From positions 1,302,001 through 1,366,000 of the forward strand of contig CBDCBG010000006.1 in NCBI GenBank assembly GCA_965214325.1: a stretch of 64,000 bases of DNA, written 5' to 3'. Position 1 is the first letter of the stretch. Every line of letters begins with the position of its first letter. Positions 9,967-17,756 of the stretch are shown piece after piece. Both the position numbers and the translations under genes were made by a program. The notes under the pieces were generated by a model that had not been told where the DNA came from, did no database searches, and saw only the letters and a list, made by a program, of their open reading frames with translations. This stretch comes from JAJEFO01 sp965214325. Lineage in GTDB: Bacteria > Pseudomonadota > Alphaproteobacteria > Rhodobacterales > Rhodobacteraceae.

Positions 9967-10999
9967 CCAGTTGCGCGACCATCCCTGCCAGCCGGTCCAG
10001 GTCCTTGTTGCCAAGGCTGTCGGCGGTGATGACGGTTTCCGGTCCGGTCGAGTGCCGGCCGCGCACCTTGGCATATCTTGGATCGTAGTGATTGCGGATC
10101 AGTTCCGTGGCGAGTTCCATGTAGGATCCGGCCTTGGCAAGCGCCTTCCAGTGAGCGACCCTCTCCCGGCCCTGAAGGCGCTGGAGCCTGTCAAGCCGCT
10201 CGAGCAGCAAGCCCCGGTCGCTGACCAGATCCCGGTACTCTCGCGTCAGGTAGCCGGCGCGCACGGGGACAGGAGCCTCGATCCTTATGCGCCGCGCCGC
10301 CTTCATGGCCTCGAACACGCGCGGCGGAATGCCGAGCATTCCAACCTTGCTGCTTTCGGCCTCGATGACGACGGGTCTGACCGGATCCAGTGCGGCCACC
10401 TCGGCCGCCAGACAGCTCTCGAACCATTTCTGGCTTGGTTGCTCTCCCTGGCCGCCAAGTGCCGAGCCCCGATGATTGGCCAAGCCCTCCAGGTCGATGA
10501 CCTGAACGCCTCTTGCGGCGGCACGACTGAGCACCTCGGTCTTGGCTGTACCGGTGTTTCCGTCAAGAAGCACTACGGTCGAAGGAAACGGCACGTCGTA
10601 GAGAAATTGCACGACAAGGCGCCGATAGCTCGAGTACCCGCGATCGACGGTCTCCGCCCGCCAGCCGATCTGGGAAAGAATTGACGCGAACGAAGCCGAC
10701 CGCTGCCCGCCCCGCCAGCAATATACGAGGGGCTTCCATCCGCCATCCATTTCCGCCAACGGCCCCTCTATGTGCCGCGCGGCGTTGCGCGCGACCAGCG
10801 CGGCTCCGATCTTCCTCGCCTTGAAAGCGCTTTCCTGCTTGTAGATCGTGCCTACACGCGCCCGTTCCGCATCACTGAGAACAGGCATGCTGACGGCGCC
10901 GGGAAGGTGGTCTTCCGCGAACTCCGACGGCGACCTTACATCGATCACCATGTCGAACTCCGACACGCCATTGACCAGTGACTTGAATTCGAACCCCAT
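9947..10999 (-). CDS. selU: tRNA 2-selenouridine(34) synthase
   Basis: SelU/MnmH replaces sulfur by selenium in 2-thiouridine at the wobble position of certain tRNAs, using selenophosphate. From the chosen ATG at 10999 (MGFEF) it is 350 aa, normal for the family. An N-terminal rhodanese domain carries the catalytic Cys in VYCWRGGQRSAS. A C-terminal P-loop domain has the Walker A LLDGNTGTAKT (Ala in place of the usual Gly before Lys-Thr) and VVIEAESSKVG. Another in-frame ATG lies four codons upstream at 11011. Longer N-terminal extensions are possible but unlike the family. It faces selD tail to tail. Confidence 0.92.
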   Translation of the reverse strand: MGFEFKSLVNGVSEFDMVIDVRSPSEFAEDHLPGAVSMPVLSDAERARVGTIYKQESAFKARKIGAALVARNAARHIEGPLAEMDGGWKPLVYCWRGGQRSASFASILSQIGWRAETVDRGYSSYRRLVVQFLYDVPFPSTVVLLDGNTGTAKTEVLSRAAARGVQVIDLEGLANHRGSALGGQGEQPSQKWFESCLAAEVAALDPVRPVVIEAESSKVGMLGIPPRVFEAMKAARRIRIEAPVPVRAGYLTREYRDLVSDRGLLLERLDRLQRLQGRERVAHWKALAKAGSYMELATELIRNHYDPRYAKVRGRHSTGPETVITADSLGNKDLDRLAGMVAQLVSLPGP

Positions 11000-11405
11000 G
11001 ATCAAGTGCATACCTTCTCGGGACATTGCCGAAAAGCCGGGTCGCAGAGCACGACGAGGATTCGACTTGACGGCCGCCATGCGGCGGAATTTCCGAAGCG
11101 GCATGTGCATGGCCGCAGGGCCGACTCGCTGATGCCGGTGCGACCGGCCGGAACTTCAGGGGGATCTGAGGAAGGATTCCATGACCAACCTTCTGGATTT
11201 CATGGGTTTTCAGGCCCTGCGGCCGCCGGTCAACCTGTCAGCCTTATGGGAACGTTCTGGTCCGGGTTCACTCCGAGAAGCTCTGTCGCGGCCTCGTGGC
11301 AATTGTTCTGGCTGGCGCCGGCAAATTTCTGGGTCATCGACCATCGCACCGTTGCGATGGATGAGGTATTGGAATCAGGATGCCGTATTTCCAAGGAGCC
11401 ACGCC
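11000..11405 (+). other. Gap with a possible frameshifted small ORF
   Basis: About 400 bp between selU and the small membrane protein gene. On the plus strand an ATG at 11181 has a good Shine-Dalgarno (GAGGAAGG) and opens MTNLLDFMGFQALRPPVNL. The composition of that frame then becomes unconvincing. The next frame, from an ATG near 11247, reads a more protein-like, aromatic-rich stretch (GTFWSGFTPRSS, WQLFWLAPANFWVIDHRTVAMDEVL) before losing coherence. This may be a decayed or frameshifted small gene, or chance. The region also holds the 5' leader of selU. Confidence 0.25.
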
Positions 11406-11633
11406 GTGAAAAGGGATCCATTCGGGCTGCGCAATCCGCTCTTCCTGCCGCTGTGGCGGAGAATTGCGATCTTCGGGCTTTGCTTCGGCTGGAGCCTGCT
11501 CGAGCTGTACTGGAACAGCCCGTTCTGGTTCGTTCTGTTCTTCGCCTTGGCGACCTATCTGGCGTACGAGTTCTTCCTGAAGTTCGATCCGGAAAACTAC
11601 CAGAAGAACCCAGGCGAACGCTTTGATGAATAA
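11406..11633 (+). CDS. Small two-helix membrane protein, unknown function
   Basis: 75 aa starting at a GTG (11406) placed 8-9 bases after a strong AAGGAG. The reading frame is open upstream to an ATG at 11181, but the GTG start gives the protein-like part. It begins MKRDPFGLRNPLFLPLWRRIAIF and continues as two hydrophobic segments (about residues 18-34 and 38-55). The tail is soluble and acidic (EFFLKFDPENYQKNPGERFDE). The pattern suggests an inner-membrane protein with both ends on the same side. I do not recognise the family; no neighbour gives a function. Confidence 0.6.
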   Translation: MKRDPFGLRNPLFLPLWRRIAIFGLCFGWSLLELYWNSPFWFVLFFALATYLAYEFFLKFDPENYQKNPGERFDE

Positions 11634-11705
11634 ACCTGAAAGCTGAAGTCGTGAGTGGCCAATCCGTATGAAGTCAGCGAATTCCCGCGAGGTCGGGAGC
11701 TTGAT

Positions 11706-12431
11706 TCAAGTTCCCGGAGCGACTCCCGCGCGAATCGGGCCCCGGCCTTGTTCCCAGTCCAAGCCCAGGGAGTTTACCATGAATTTCATCAGGGGCGACA
11801 GTGCTGCAAAGGCTTCTTTCACGCGCCCGGGGAAGTCTTCGGCGCAGACCTGAGCTTCGCTGCAACTCGCAAAGGCAAATAGCGACCTGCGCTTGAGATC
11901 ATCCACACAAGGGTGGTCGCTCGGATAGCCGCGCGGCGCGTTCTTCAATGAGTCGGCATCACGCAACCCGCCAAGCACTTCGGTGAAGGCAGGCGCCCTC
12001 TGGATTGCGCGCCAACGCCGGGGATCCTCGACTATGGCATCGCGAATCTCGTTCAGTACCGATGTCGGTGGCGACCATATCCCGCCACCAAGGAAAACTT
12101 CGTCTGGCGCCATGTGGACGTAGAAGCCCGGTGCGTGGGCATCCTTGCCCGCTCGATGGCGGAAATGGCAGCCGACGTTGGTCTTGTAGGGGGTCTTGTC
12201 GGCGCTGAAGCGGATGTCACGATAAATGCGGAACAGCGACCCGCCGTTCAGACGGGTGTCGGCGACAAAGGCGGGCGCGTTTTCCGCCAGCCAGGGTGCC
12301 ATGGTCTCGATGAATCCGACCATCGGCATCTGCACGACTTCACGAAACCTCGGCCTGTTGTCGGCGAACCACTCCTTGTTGTTGTTTTCACGCAGTTCCC
12401 GCAGGAAGCGGAAAAGCTCGGGAGTGAGCAT
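11706..12431 (-). CDS. DUF2461 (TIGR02453-type) family protein
   Basis: About 241 aa from the ATG at 12431, which has GGAG six bases upstream and gives the usual MLTPELFRFLREL opening. An ATG five codons earlier (12446) is possible but has poorly spaced GGAG. Family features include NNKEWFADNRPRF, LFRIYRDIRFSADKTPYKTN, GFYVHMAPDEVFLGGGIW and LKRRSLFAF. The function is unknown; the family is widespread as a stand-alone cytosolic protein. An IS607-type element ends about 40 bp upstream on the same strand. The native promoter has therefore probably been displaced, and any expression may come from read-through of tnpB. Confidence 0.88.
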   Translation of the reverse strand: MLTPELFRFLRELRENNNKEWFADNRPRFREVVQMPMVGFIETMAPWLAENAPAFVADTRLNGGSLFRIYRDIRFSADKTPYKTNVGCHFRHRAGKDAHAPGFYVHMAPDEVFLGGGIWSPPTSVLNEIRDAIVEDPRRWRAIQRAPAFTEVLGGLRDADSLKNAPRGYPSDHPCVDDLKRRSLFAFASCSEAQVCAEDFPGRVKEAFAALSPLMKFMVNSLGLDWEQGRGPIRAGVAPGT

Positions 12432-12474
12432 GTTGGTCTCCGTCATGGCTCCGATACACGTTGAGTCACTTGAT

Positions 12475-13620
12475 TTATTCCGCAACGAGCGCAACATCCG
12501 CGCCCGCCGCCTGGAAACGGCCCAAGTTGCCGCAATGCGCACGAAGCATGATGCCCCGTGCGCCGTTCATGTCCCGGTCGACGAAGAGGGTGCCGTCCGA
12601 GATCGTCTTCGCGCCGCCAAGGCGCCGGTTCGCGAAGCCGTCCCACGAGCGCGTCTTGCTGGTGCAGGCCTCGTTCGCGACGATGAGCCGCTTTCCGCAT
12701 TTCCGGCACATCCACGCCAGCCTGCGCTGGAAGCGGCAATGCGCAAGGCCGAGCATCGACCTCACGGTCTTCGTCCTGATCTTCCGCTCATCCCTGGCGC
12801 TCATGTTCCTGGTCTCGAAGGACGGAAGGAGGATCACGTCGAAGGTCTGGACCAGATCGTAGGCAACCCGCCGGTGCAGGTCGTCCACCAGGTTGCGGAC
12901 GCGGACGGCAAGCCTGTCGATGCGCTTCCGGAAGTGACGCTTCCATTCCCCGTTCCTTGCCTTCGCGCGCTGTCCGACCAGACGGTCGAGCTTCAACAGG
13001 AGCGGAAACACCTTGTCAGCGTAGAAGCCGTCACCGTAGCTGGCGGCGTGGTCCACCGAGCATGCGGTCACGAAGGTCCGCACGCCGGGGTCGAGGGACA
13101 CGATGGAACGGACCTGGATTTCGTCCTGCCCCACCGTGACAATTTGCAACCGGGCGCAGATGAACCACTGCCCCCGCTCAGGCACCATGGTCGTCAGCTT
13201 TTCCCACGCCTCGTCGGGCATGGGTTCCGCAAGGTCGAGGTTCCGCGCGACGAACGCGCCTGACGGCTTCCGGACGGCAATGCGCTGCCGCATGTCCCTG
13301 ATGCCGCGAAAGGAGAAGCCGCAACCTTCGCCTTCCTTCCGGCGCCGGATCACGGCGTCACGGGTCCTGAACGCCGTGCTGGCAGCCTCGTCGCAGTCGG
13401 CGGAGCGGAGCGCGGTCCGCTTGGGATCCGGTCCCTTGGGATCCACGAGGCCGCGGTCGGCCTCGATGAAGCAGGCGATGGCGAGATTGCAGGCGCGGCG
13501 CTGCTGGCGGACCGGCTCATGCAGCGCTTCAGGGTTCTTCGGGCAGGCCCTGATCTTTCTTGTGCCTTTGACCGGAACGCTTTCCATGGCGGGAGTTGCA
13601 GAAGGAAGTGACATGCGCAA
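12475..13620 (-). CDS. tnpB: TnpB-family RNA-guided nuclease of an IS607 element
   Basis: 381 aa OrfB/TnpB protein, the ancestor-type relative of Cas12 that cuts DNA under guidance of an omega-RNA made from the element's end. RuvC-like catalytic residues are visible: Asp177 in SLDPGVRTF, Glu269 in LLPSFETRNM, and Asp348/350 in VDRDMNGARG. The TSKT segment (about 320-327) lacks the usual CxxC that follows it, while a CRKCGK lies earlier (305-310). This resembles a TnpB subgroup without a classical zinc ribbon. Its first 92 bp overlap tnpA. ATGs at 13620 or 13587 could start it. The 3' end of the gene is also the element end, as expected if the omega-RNA overlaps tnpB. Confidence 0.88.
   Translation of the reverse strand: MRMSLPSATPAMESVPVKGTRKIRACPKNPEALHEPVRQQRRACNLAIACFIEADRGLVDPKGPDPKRTALRSADCDEAASTAFRTRDAVIRRRKEGEGCGFSFRGIRDMRQRIAVRKPSGAFVARNLDLAEPMPDEAWEKLTTMVPERGQWFICARLQIVTVGQDEIQVRSIVSLDPGVRTFVTACSVDHAASYGDGFYADKVFPLLLKLDRLVGQRAKARNGEWKRHFRKRIDRLAVRVRNLVDDLHRRVAYDLVQTFDVILLPSFETRNMSARDERKIRTKTVRSMLGLAHCRFQRRLAWMCRKCGKRLIVANEACTSKTRSWDGFANRRLGGAKTISDGTLFVDRDMNGARGIMLRAHCGNLGRFQAAGADVALVAE
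12482..12496 (+). repeat. IS607 end motif, tnpB-side copy
   Basis: GCAACGAGCGCAACA. It matches the tnpA-side copy at 14087-14101 in 12 or more of 15 positions and lies in the same orientation. It sits within the last codons of tnpB. Confidence 0.65.
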
Positions 13621-14083
13621 CGAGGCAGCGCACGTCGAACCGGTCGGAACGATCGTCCTCTTCCAGAAGCTCGATGCTTCCTCCCGAAAGTTCGATGACG
13701 TGTCTGATGAGCGGGTAGCCGACCCGGGTGATGCGGTCCGATGTGGCAGCCATCACATGGACTGCCTCTCCGCGCAACGCTTGTTCCAATAGGGCGACAA
13801 GGCCTCGTCGCTTGAAATTGAATCCGGATCCAACGTCACGGACAATTCGCCCGTTCGGATAACGGCCGCGCAAGATCCGTTCCTGGGTGTCGAGAGAGGA
13901 TCCCTGCTTCGCACTGGAGACGCGGGCGTAAAGGATCGTGTCGGGCTCGACGGGCACCCAGATCCTGTAATGTCCGCCGGGTGTCCGCTCAAATCGTTGA
14001 TAGCGCCCTCCCTCGATCCAGCGTCGTATGGTTTGAGTCGTAACCTTCTCGCGTCTCGCAAGACGTGTCGTCGTCATCCACAT
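13529..14083 (-). CDS. tnpA: IS607-family serine recombinase (transposase)
   Basis: 184 aa site-specific serine recombinase that moves the element. An N-terminal MerR-like winged helix (TTTRLARREKVTTQTIRRWI to GGHYRI, residues 3-42) is fused to a small resolvase-type catalytic domain. The nucleophile Ser is in ILYARVSSAKQGSSLDTQ, followed by a downstream RITRVG segment. This domain order, with the DNA-binding part first, is diagnostic of IS607 rather than of Tn3 resolvases. ATG at 14083 or two codons later at 14077. It overlaps tnpB by 92 bp. A cluster of GCAAC repeats directly upstream is a likely TnpA binding site. Confidence 0.9.
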   Translation of the reverse strand: MWMTTTRLARREKVTTQTIRRWIEGGRYQRFERTPGGHYRIWVPVEPDTILYARVSSAKQGSSLDTQERILRGRYPNGRIVRDVGSGFNFKRRGLVALLEQALRGEAVHVMAATSDRITRVGYPLIRHVIELSGGSIELLEEDDRSDRFDVRCLVAHVTSFCNSRHGKRSGQRHKKDQGLPEEP

Positions 14084-14086
14084 ATC

Positions 14087-14140
14087 GCAACCTACGCAAC
14101 ATTTCCGACGAGATCAAGCCCTTGGTGTTGCGTTTGTTGC
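14087..14140 (+). repeat. IS607 end motif, tnpA-side inverted pair
   Basis: GCAACCTACGCAACA (14087-14101) is followed 24 bp later by TGTTGCGTTTGTTGC (14126-14140). The second is the reverse complement of the first except for two positions. Each arm holds two GCAAC units. Its position upstream of tnpA suits a recombinase-binding site and autoregulation. Confidence 0.65.
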
Positions 14141-14570
14141 TCAATAATAAGGCAGGAATCACGCCTCGCCACGTCGCAAGATGGTCCGGACTTGAGCCTG
14201 TGCGGTTCAGGCATCGCTTGCAAGGCCGATCTGCCGTCAGGCAGGAGTTGCCCACTCTACGTGCGGGTTTCCGAGGGCATGCCGACGAGTGACGGAAGCA
14301 CGGCTTCATTGGCGGCCGTTGTCCGGTGGTCAGGGGTGCAGGCCGGATACCGGCGTACCGAGCGCCTCCGCAACAGGACGCGCAGGCGGTGCGCCAGCAT
14401 TCCTGGCTGATCGCGCGTCCACGGACTCCGCCGACGCAGCGCGCGTCCCGCCGGCCGACGGATCGAGGGCTTTGTGACAGTGTTGGGCGCGAAGCTGCTG
14501 CAAGCGCCGCTTTCGGAATGTCATGGCGTCCGGATTTGCACACTCCTCCTCTCGGCAGATGGCGAGGTGA
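14141..14570. other. Intergenic, no gene recognised
   Basis: About 430 bp between the IS607 tnpA-side end and msrQ. Open frames exist on both strands but their translations are arginine-rich and unlike any family I know. I see no tRNA cloverleaf or clear terminator. Confidence 0.5.
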
Positions 14571-15182
14571 TCATCCGGAGACGACACCCCGGCGAGAACG
14601 GGCAAACCGGTGCCAGACACGATAGGCTTGCAAGAGCCCCAACGGCACAAAGTGCACAAGCGCGGGTCCAATCCCGCCCCAGTCATGCAGGGCGGCCCAA
14701 TGCACAAGCGTCAGGATGGCGGCACCATAGACCCAGCGCTGCAGCGCCTTCCATCTGGGTCCCATGACGCGAACGCAATAGTCCATCGAGGTCGAAGCCA
14801 GAGGGATGAATATGAAGAAGGCAAGCCATCCTGTCCAGATGTCCAGTCGCGGCGCCTCGCCGAATATCCTTGTGAGCGCTCCGGCATCCACCAGATAGAG
14901 AACAGTGTGCGCAAGCGCGTAGCCAAAGGCCGCCACGCCAAAATATCGTCGGTTCCTTTTCAGCCATCTCGGGCCGCGCCATCCATTGAGTATCATCGCG
15001 AGCGGTGTTGCCATTAGGGCGATAATCATGAAACGCGCCGCGAATTCTCCGGTTGGGTGCAGGAGTTCGTGAATCACGCGCGGAGACGGGGATCCGGAAA
15101 TTTCGGCGATCATCCCGGCAGCGGGAAGTGCCATGATAGCCCAAAGCCAGTATGGGGAAATTGCGGAGTACAGTCGTGACAT
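14571..15182 (-). CDS. msrQ: MsrQ-like haem-binding ferric-reductase-fold membrane protein
   Basis: About 203 aa polytopic protein with roughly six hydrophobic segments. MsrQ passes electrons from the respiratory chain to the periplasmic methionine-sulfoxide reductase MsrP. Conserved haem-region features include HELLHPTGEFAAR, FGYALAHTVLYLVD, MDYCVRVMGPRWKALQRWVYG and LVHWAALHDWGG. The ATG at 15182 follows AAGGACAGG; an upstream ATG at 15197 is an alternative. No msrP lies beside it, so the partner is elsewhere or this is a different ferric-reductase-like protein. The call is from domain pattern and length. Confidence 0.8.
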   Translation of the reverse strand: MSRLYSAISPYWLWAIMALPAAGMIAEISGSPSPRVIHELLHPTGEFAARFMIIALMATPLAMILNGWRGPRWLKRNRRYFGVAAFGYALAHTVLYLVDAGALTRIFGEAPRLDIWTGWLAFFIFIPLASTSMDYCVRVMGPRWKALQRWVYGAAILTLVHWAALHDWGGIGPALVHFVPLGLLQAYRVWHRFARSRRGVVSG

Positions 15183-15493
15183 CGGCCTGTCCTTCATGCG
15201 CGGCGATCAAACAATATACGTTCAGTGGAAGCGGTTCCGTCGGTGCGCCGAATCGTTCGGCAATGGACCAGGAGATCAACGGCGGATCCTTCCGCTTCCA
15301 GGGCAAATTGTTCCATGGCCAGGCAAGCAGAAGACCAGTTCTTCATTCGTGTCCGCACATGCAAACTGCAGGATGGCCGATCCGCCTACGGCAGCGCGCC
15401 CGGCCCTGAAGGGAAGCCCCGCGTCGCCTGCCGGACAAAGTCCTAGGCATCCATGCCCTGGATGCCGTCGAGCACACGACATTTCGGGTGACG
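15183..15493. other. Intergenic, no confident gene
   Basis: About 310 bp. A short plus-strand frame ending at 15446 reads MARQAEDQFFIRVRTCKLQD, but it has no ribosome-binding site I would trust. Nothing else is recognised. Confidence 0.4.
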
Positions 15494-15742
15494 TCAGTTC
15501 TTGCCCTTGCCTTCAGGCAACGCCTCGGGTTCTTCGGACCGTGCGCCACTGCTGAGCTCGACGGACGGGCAGTCCTTGTAGCGACAGACGCCGCCGACGA
15601 CCTTGCCATCGTTCAGGAAATCGATCCCGCCACAATTGATGTCCTCGCCCGGACAGGGGCCGTGCTTCCGAATCAGTCCCGGCAGGCTCTCGGCAATGTC
15701 GCCCTGAACCTCGCTGTCGGACTTCAGGTGCTGGATGCGCAC
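15494..15742 (-). CDS. Hypothetical small cysteine-containing protein
   Basis: 82 aa from a GTG at 15742. Four cysteines are grouped in the middle (GPCPGEDINCGG and CRYKDCPSVE), which would suit a small metal-binding fold. The tail is charged (PEALPEGKGKN). No Shine-Dalgarno is evident and I recognise no family. It may be a real small gene or a chance frame; the regular composition and cysteine spacing are the only arguments for it. Confidence 0.3.
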   Translation of the reverse strand: MRIQHLKSDSEVQGDIAESLPGLIRKHGPCPGEDINCGGIDFLNDGKVVGGVCRYKDCPSVELSSGARSEEPEALPEGKGKN

Positions 15743-15990
15743 TTGAACGGCGGAGCGATGTTCGGACGCGGGATGGCTCCCTTCGTCTCAGTCTGGTCTG
15801 TTCAAGCAGATCCGAGCATCGAAGGCCCATCATGTCGAGAGGGCCGAAAATGCAGAAGATCCAGGTGTCGTTCCCAAGATCGCGGACGTCTCCAAGTCAT
15901 GGAGCTCAAGCAGGTTTCGAAACCGGCACGGAAGGCGTCCTGGCAAGGACTGACGTCACCCGGACAAACTGAAAACGCCCGCACTATTGA

Positions 15991-16344
15991 TCAATGGCGC
16001 TCAGCGAACGCCGAGCGATCAAAGGGCGGAGGACAGTTTTCCGCGAAATACTCCTCCGCGCTGACAATCCGCCCGTGCCGCACCTCAAGGAAGGACACCG
16101 CGAACAAGGAGGTCTCGCCGTCGCTGATCTCCGCCACCGTCGCCACGACGTCGGCGCATTCGTCGATTCGCCGGACCGTGCAACGCCAGGCGCCCGGATA
16201 GCTCTCGTTGAGAGCGACGAATTTCTCGGGGCCGCGGATCCGCTCTCGTGTGTTTGGCCGACGCGCCTCGAAGTCCTCGGACAGCAAGGGCAAGGCATCC
16301 CGGAATCGCCGTCGGCCGAAACGGTGCCAGAGCTCGATCGCCAC
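15991..16344 (-). CDS. SnoaL/NTF2-like family protein
   Basis: 117 aa from the GTG at 16344, which follows GGAAGGGG at good distance. The frame remains open upstream, but those residues are low-complexity arginine-rich. The chosen start gives an ordinary NTF2-like opening (VAIELWHRFGRRRFRDALPLLSEDFEARRP). The ending EVRHGRIVSAEEYFAEN is typical of SnoaL-like domains, which form a cone-shaped pocket and serve as small-molecule isomerases, hydrolases or binding proteins. No neighbour indicates the ligand. Confidence 0.7.
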   Translation of the reverse strand: MAIELWHRFGRRRFRDALPLLSEDFEARRPNTRERIRGPEKFVALNESYPGAWRCTVRRIDECADVVATVAEISDGETSLFAVSFLEVRHGRIVSAEEYFAENCPPPFDRSAFAERH

Positions 16345-17075
16345 GTCCCGCCCCTTCCGCCCGGTCAGCGGAGTGTCGAGTCGATTCAACCGTCTTCCTC
16401 CCAATTCTTGCAGTCTTGCCTGCGGTTCTGGCCGGGTTCGAGTTGAAGTGCACTCTGGCGCCGGCTCCAATGGCGGGCGCGGTCAGCGCGCCCGAGGGAT
16501 TCAGCCGTACTGCTCCTCGGCGCCACGGCCAGCAACCGGCCGCCGCGCCACGACTCGACAATCACCCCGTCCAGGAACGGGTCGACGCCGGCGTTCGGGG
16601 CGAGATGGTTCACCCGCAAGAGCAAGGGCCTTACAAAGAAGGATTGACAGAAAGGGAAATGCCGCCGGCGACGGTGCGCGCGCCGCCGGATAAGTACGGG
16701 AATCGCGGTCCCTACAGCCGCCAAAGCCGGCAAATCAGTGCGCCGTCAACTTTTCCTTGTGGGCCCCAAGAACAAGAAGGGATAGGCGCGCGTGCAGATC
16801 TCCTTCGTGACCGGGCTGAAGCCGCCTGAAAGGAAGCGCAGGATGGCAATCGGGAATCCGTCCCGCCGTTTCCGGCTTCGGCCGACTCCCTGACGACCGC
16901 ATCGCGACGAATTCTGGAATTCCCGGATTCCCTGCTTGACCGCAAAACTCGATTCATCTGAAAGTCCACGGCGCGATGGGTCGTGGCACCGGTCGAACCA
17001 TGGCCGACAGACTGCCCGGCTCGAGAAGCATCAAGGGCCGGCATGCGTGACCAGGCAGCAAGGAAAGGAACCGCC
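16345..17075. other. 730-bp intergenic stretch, nothing recognised
   Basis: Frames on both strands translate to arginine/proline-rich sequences without family features. One minus-strand segment (about 16550-16640, NHLAPNAGVDPFLDGV) looks slightly protein-like but cannot be assigned. The last 100 bp should contain the promoter of the secreted protein at 17076, with AAGGAAAGGAA as its ribosome-binding site. Confidence 0.45.
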
Positions 17076-17582
17076 ATGACGGGATTGAAATCCATGCGTC
17101 CAGCCGCCCTGGCTGCGTCTATGCTGCTTGTCTTGCAGGATGCCGCCAGCGCGCAGGAATCAGGCAGCTTTCGTGTCCTGCACAGCTACGTACAGGACTA
17201 TTCCACCATCGATCATGCGGGAGGCGCAGTCACTGGCGGGTCACTCGTCGGCACCAGCACGGTCCTGGAGAGCAGCGGCCCGCCTTTCGTCGAAGGCGAG
17301 ACGGGCGTCGTGAGGTGCATCGTGTTCGCGCGTGCATCTCCAGACGGCGTCGAGCTGGAGGCTCCATGCGCGGTGACGGATGACACGGGTGACGAGTTGT
17401 TTCTGCTGGCACGTCGAAGGGACGGCGACACGGCGGAAGGCGGCGGCGGGACGGGCACGTACGTGATAATGGGCGGTACCGGAAAGTATGCCGATGTTGC
17501 GGGCGAATGCCCGTATGAAGCACGCTACCTTCCGGAAAACCTCGTCGTTTCGCCAACCATGTGCACGTGGCGAAGACCGTGA
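17076..17582 (+). CDS. Secreted protein with allene-oxide-cyclase/dirigent-like motif
   Basis: 168 aa. The ATG at 17076 is preceded by AGGAAAGGAA and gives a signal peptide (MTGLKSMRPAALAASMLLVL, cleavage near ASAQ). The mature part is rich in short beta-strand-like segments. It contains TGTYVIMGGTGKYADVAGE, which resembles the GGTGKYAG-type motif of allene-oxide-cyclase-like/dirigent-like beta-barrels. Three cysteines (in VRCIVF, APCAVT and GECPYE) plus one near the end could form disulfides. Likely periplasmic or secreted, with unknown function. The similarity is by motif only. Confidence 0.7.
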   Translation: MTGLKSMRPAALAASMLLVLQDAASAQESGSFRVLHSYVQDYSTIDHAGGAVTGGSLVGTSTVLESSGPPFVEGETGVVRCIVFARASPDGVELEAPCAVTDDTGDELFLLARRRDGDTAEGGGGTGTYVIMGGTGKYADVAGECPYEARYLPENLVVSPTMCTWRRP

Positions 17583-17756
17583 CAAGCTTGATTGCCGCCT
17601 GTGCGGCACGGGTTTCGGTTGGACGGGGATGGAGATCTGCCGCATAAGCGCGCCAGGAGGGGACCGCATCGCAGGCCGTCCGGCCGCAAGGACATCCCTT
17701 CGTGTAGCGGCGACTTTCTCCACGAAACCGTTCCGGAAGGTCGGCTTGGAAGCCCT

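Larger units (their letters stand above)
12475..14140 (-). mobile_element. IS607-family insertion sequence (tnpA-tnpB)
   Basis: The element carries an IS607-type serine recombinase gene followed by an overlapping tnpB on the minus strand. Approximate limits are set by a shared motif, GCAAC-NNN-CGCAACA. One copy lies at 12482-12496, in the last codons of tnpB. Another lies at 14087-14101, just before tnpA, with an inverted copy at 14126-14140. IS607 elements lack classical terminal inverted repeats and target duplications, so exact ends cannot be fixed by eye. The insertion is immediately upstream of the DUF2461 gene. Both genes appear open, so the element may still be active. Confidence 0.75.

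Noticed and set aside
11006..11626. 206-codon plus frame as a real gene
   Set aside because: Only a central 45-residue stretch looks protein-like, and the 3' half overlaps the better-supported GTG-started membrane protein in another frame. Recorded only as a possible frameshift.
16085..16733. Overlapping minus-strand ORFs upstream of the SnoaL-like gene
   Set aside because: Arg- and Ala-rich translations without motif, start signal or consistent frame; read as high-GC background.
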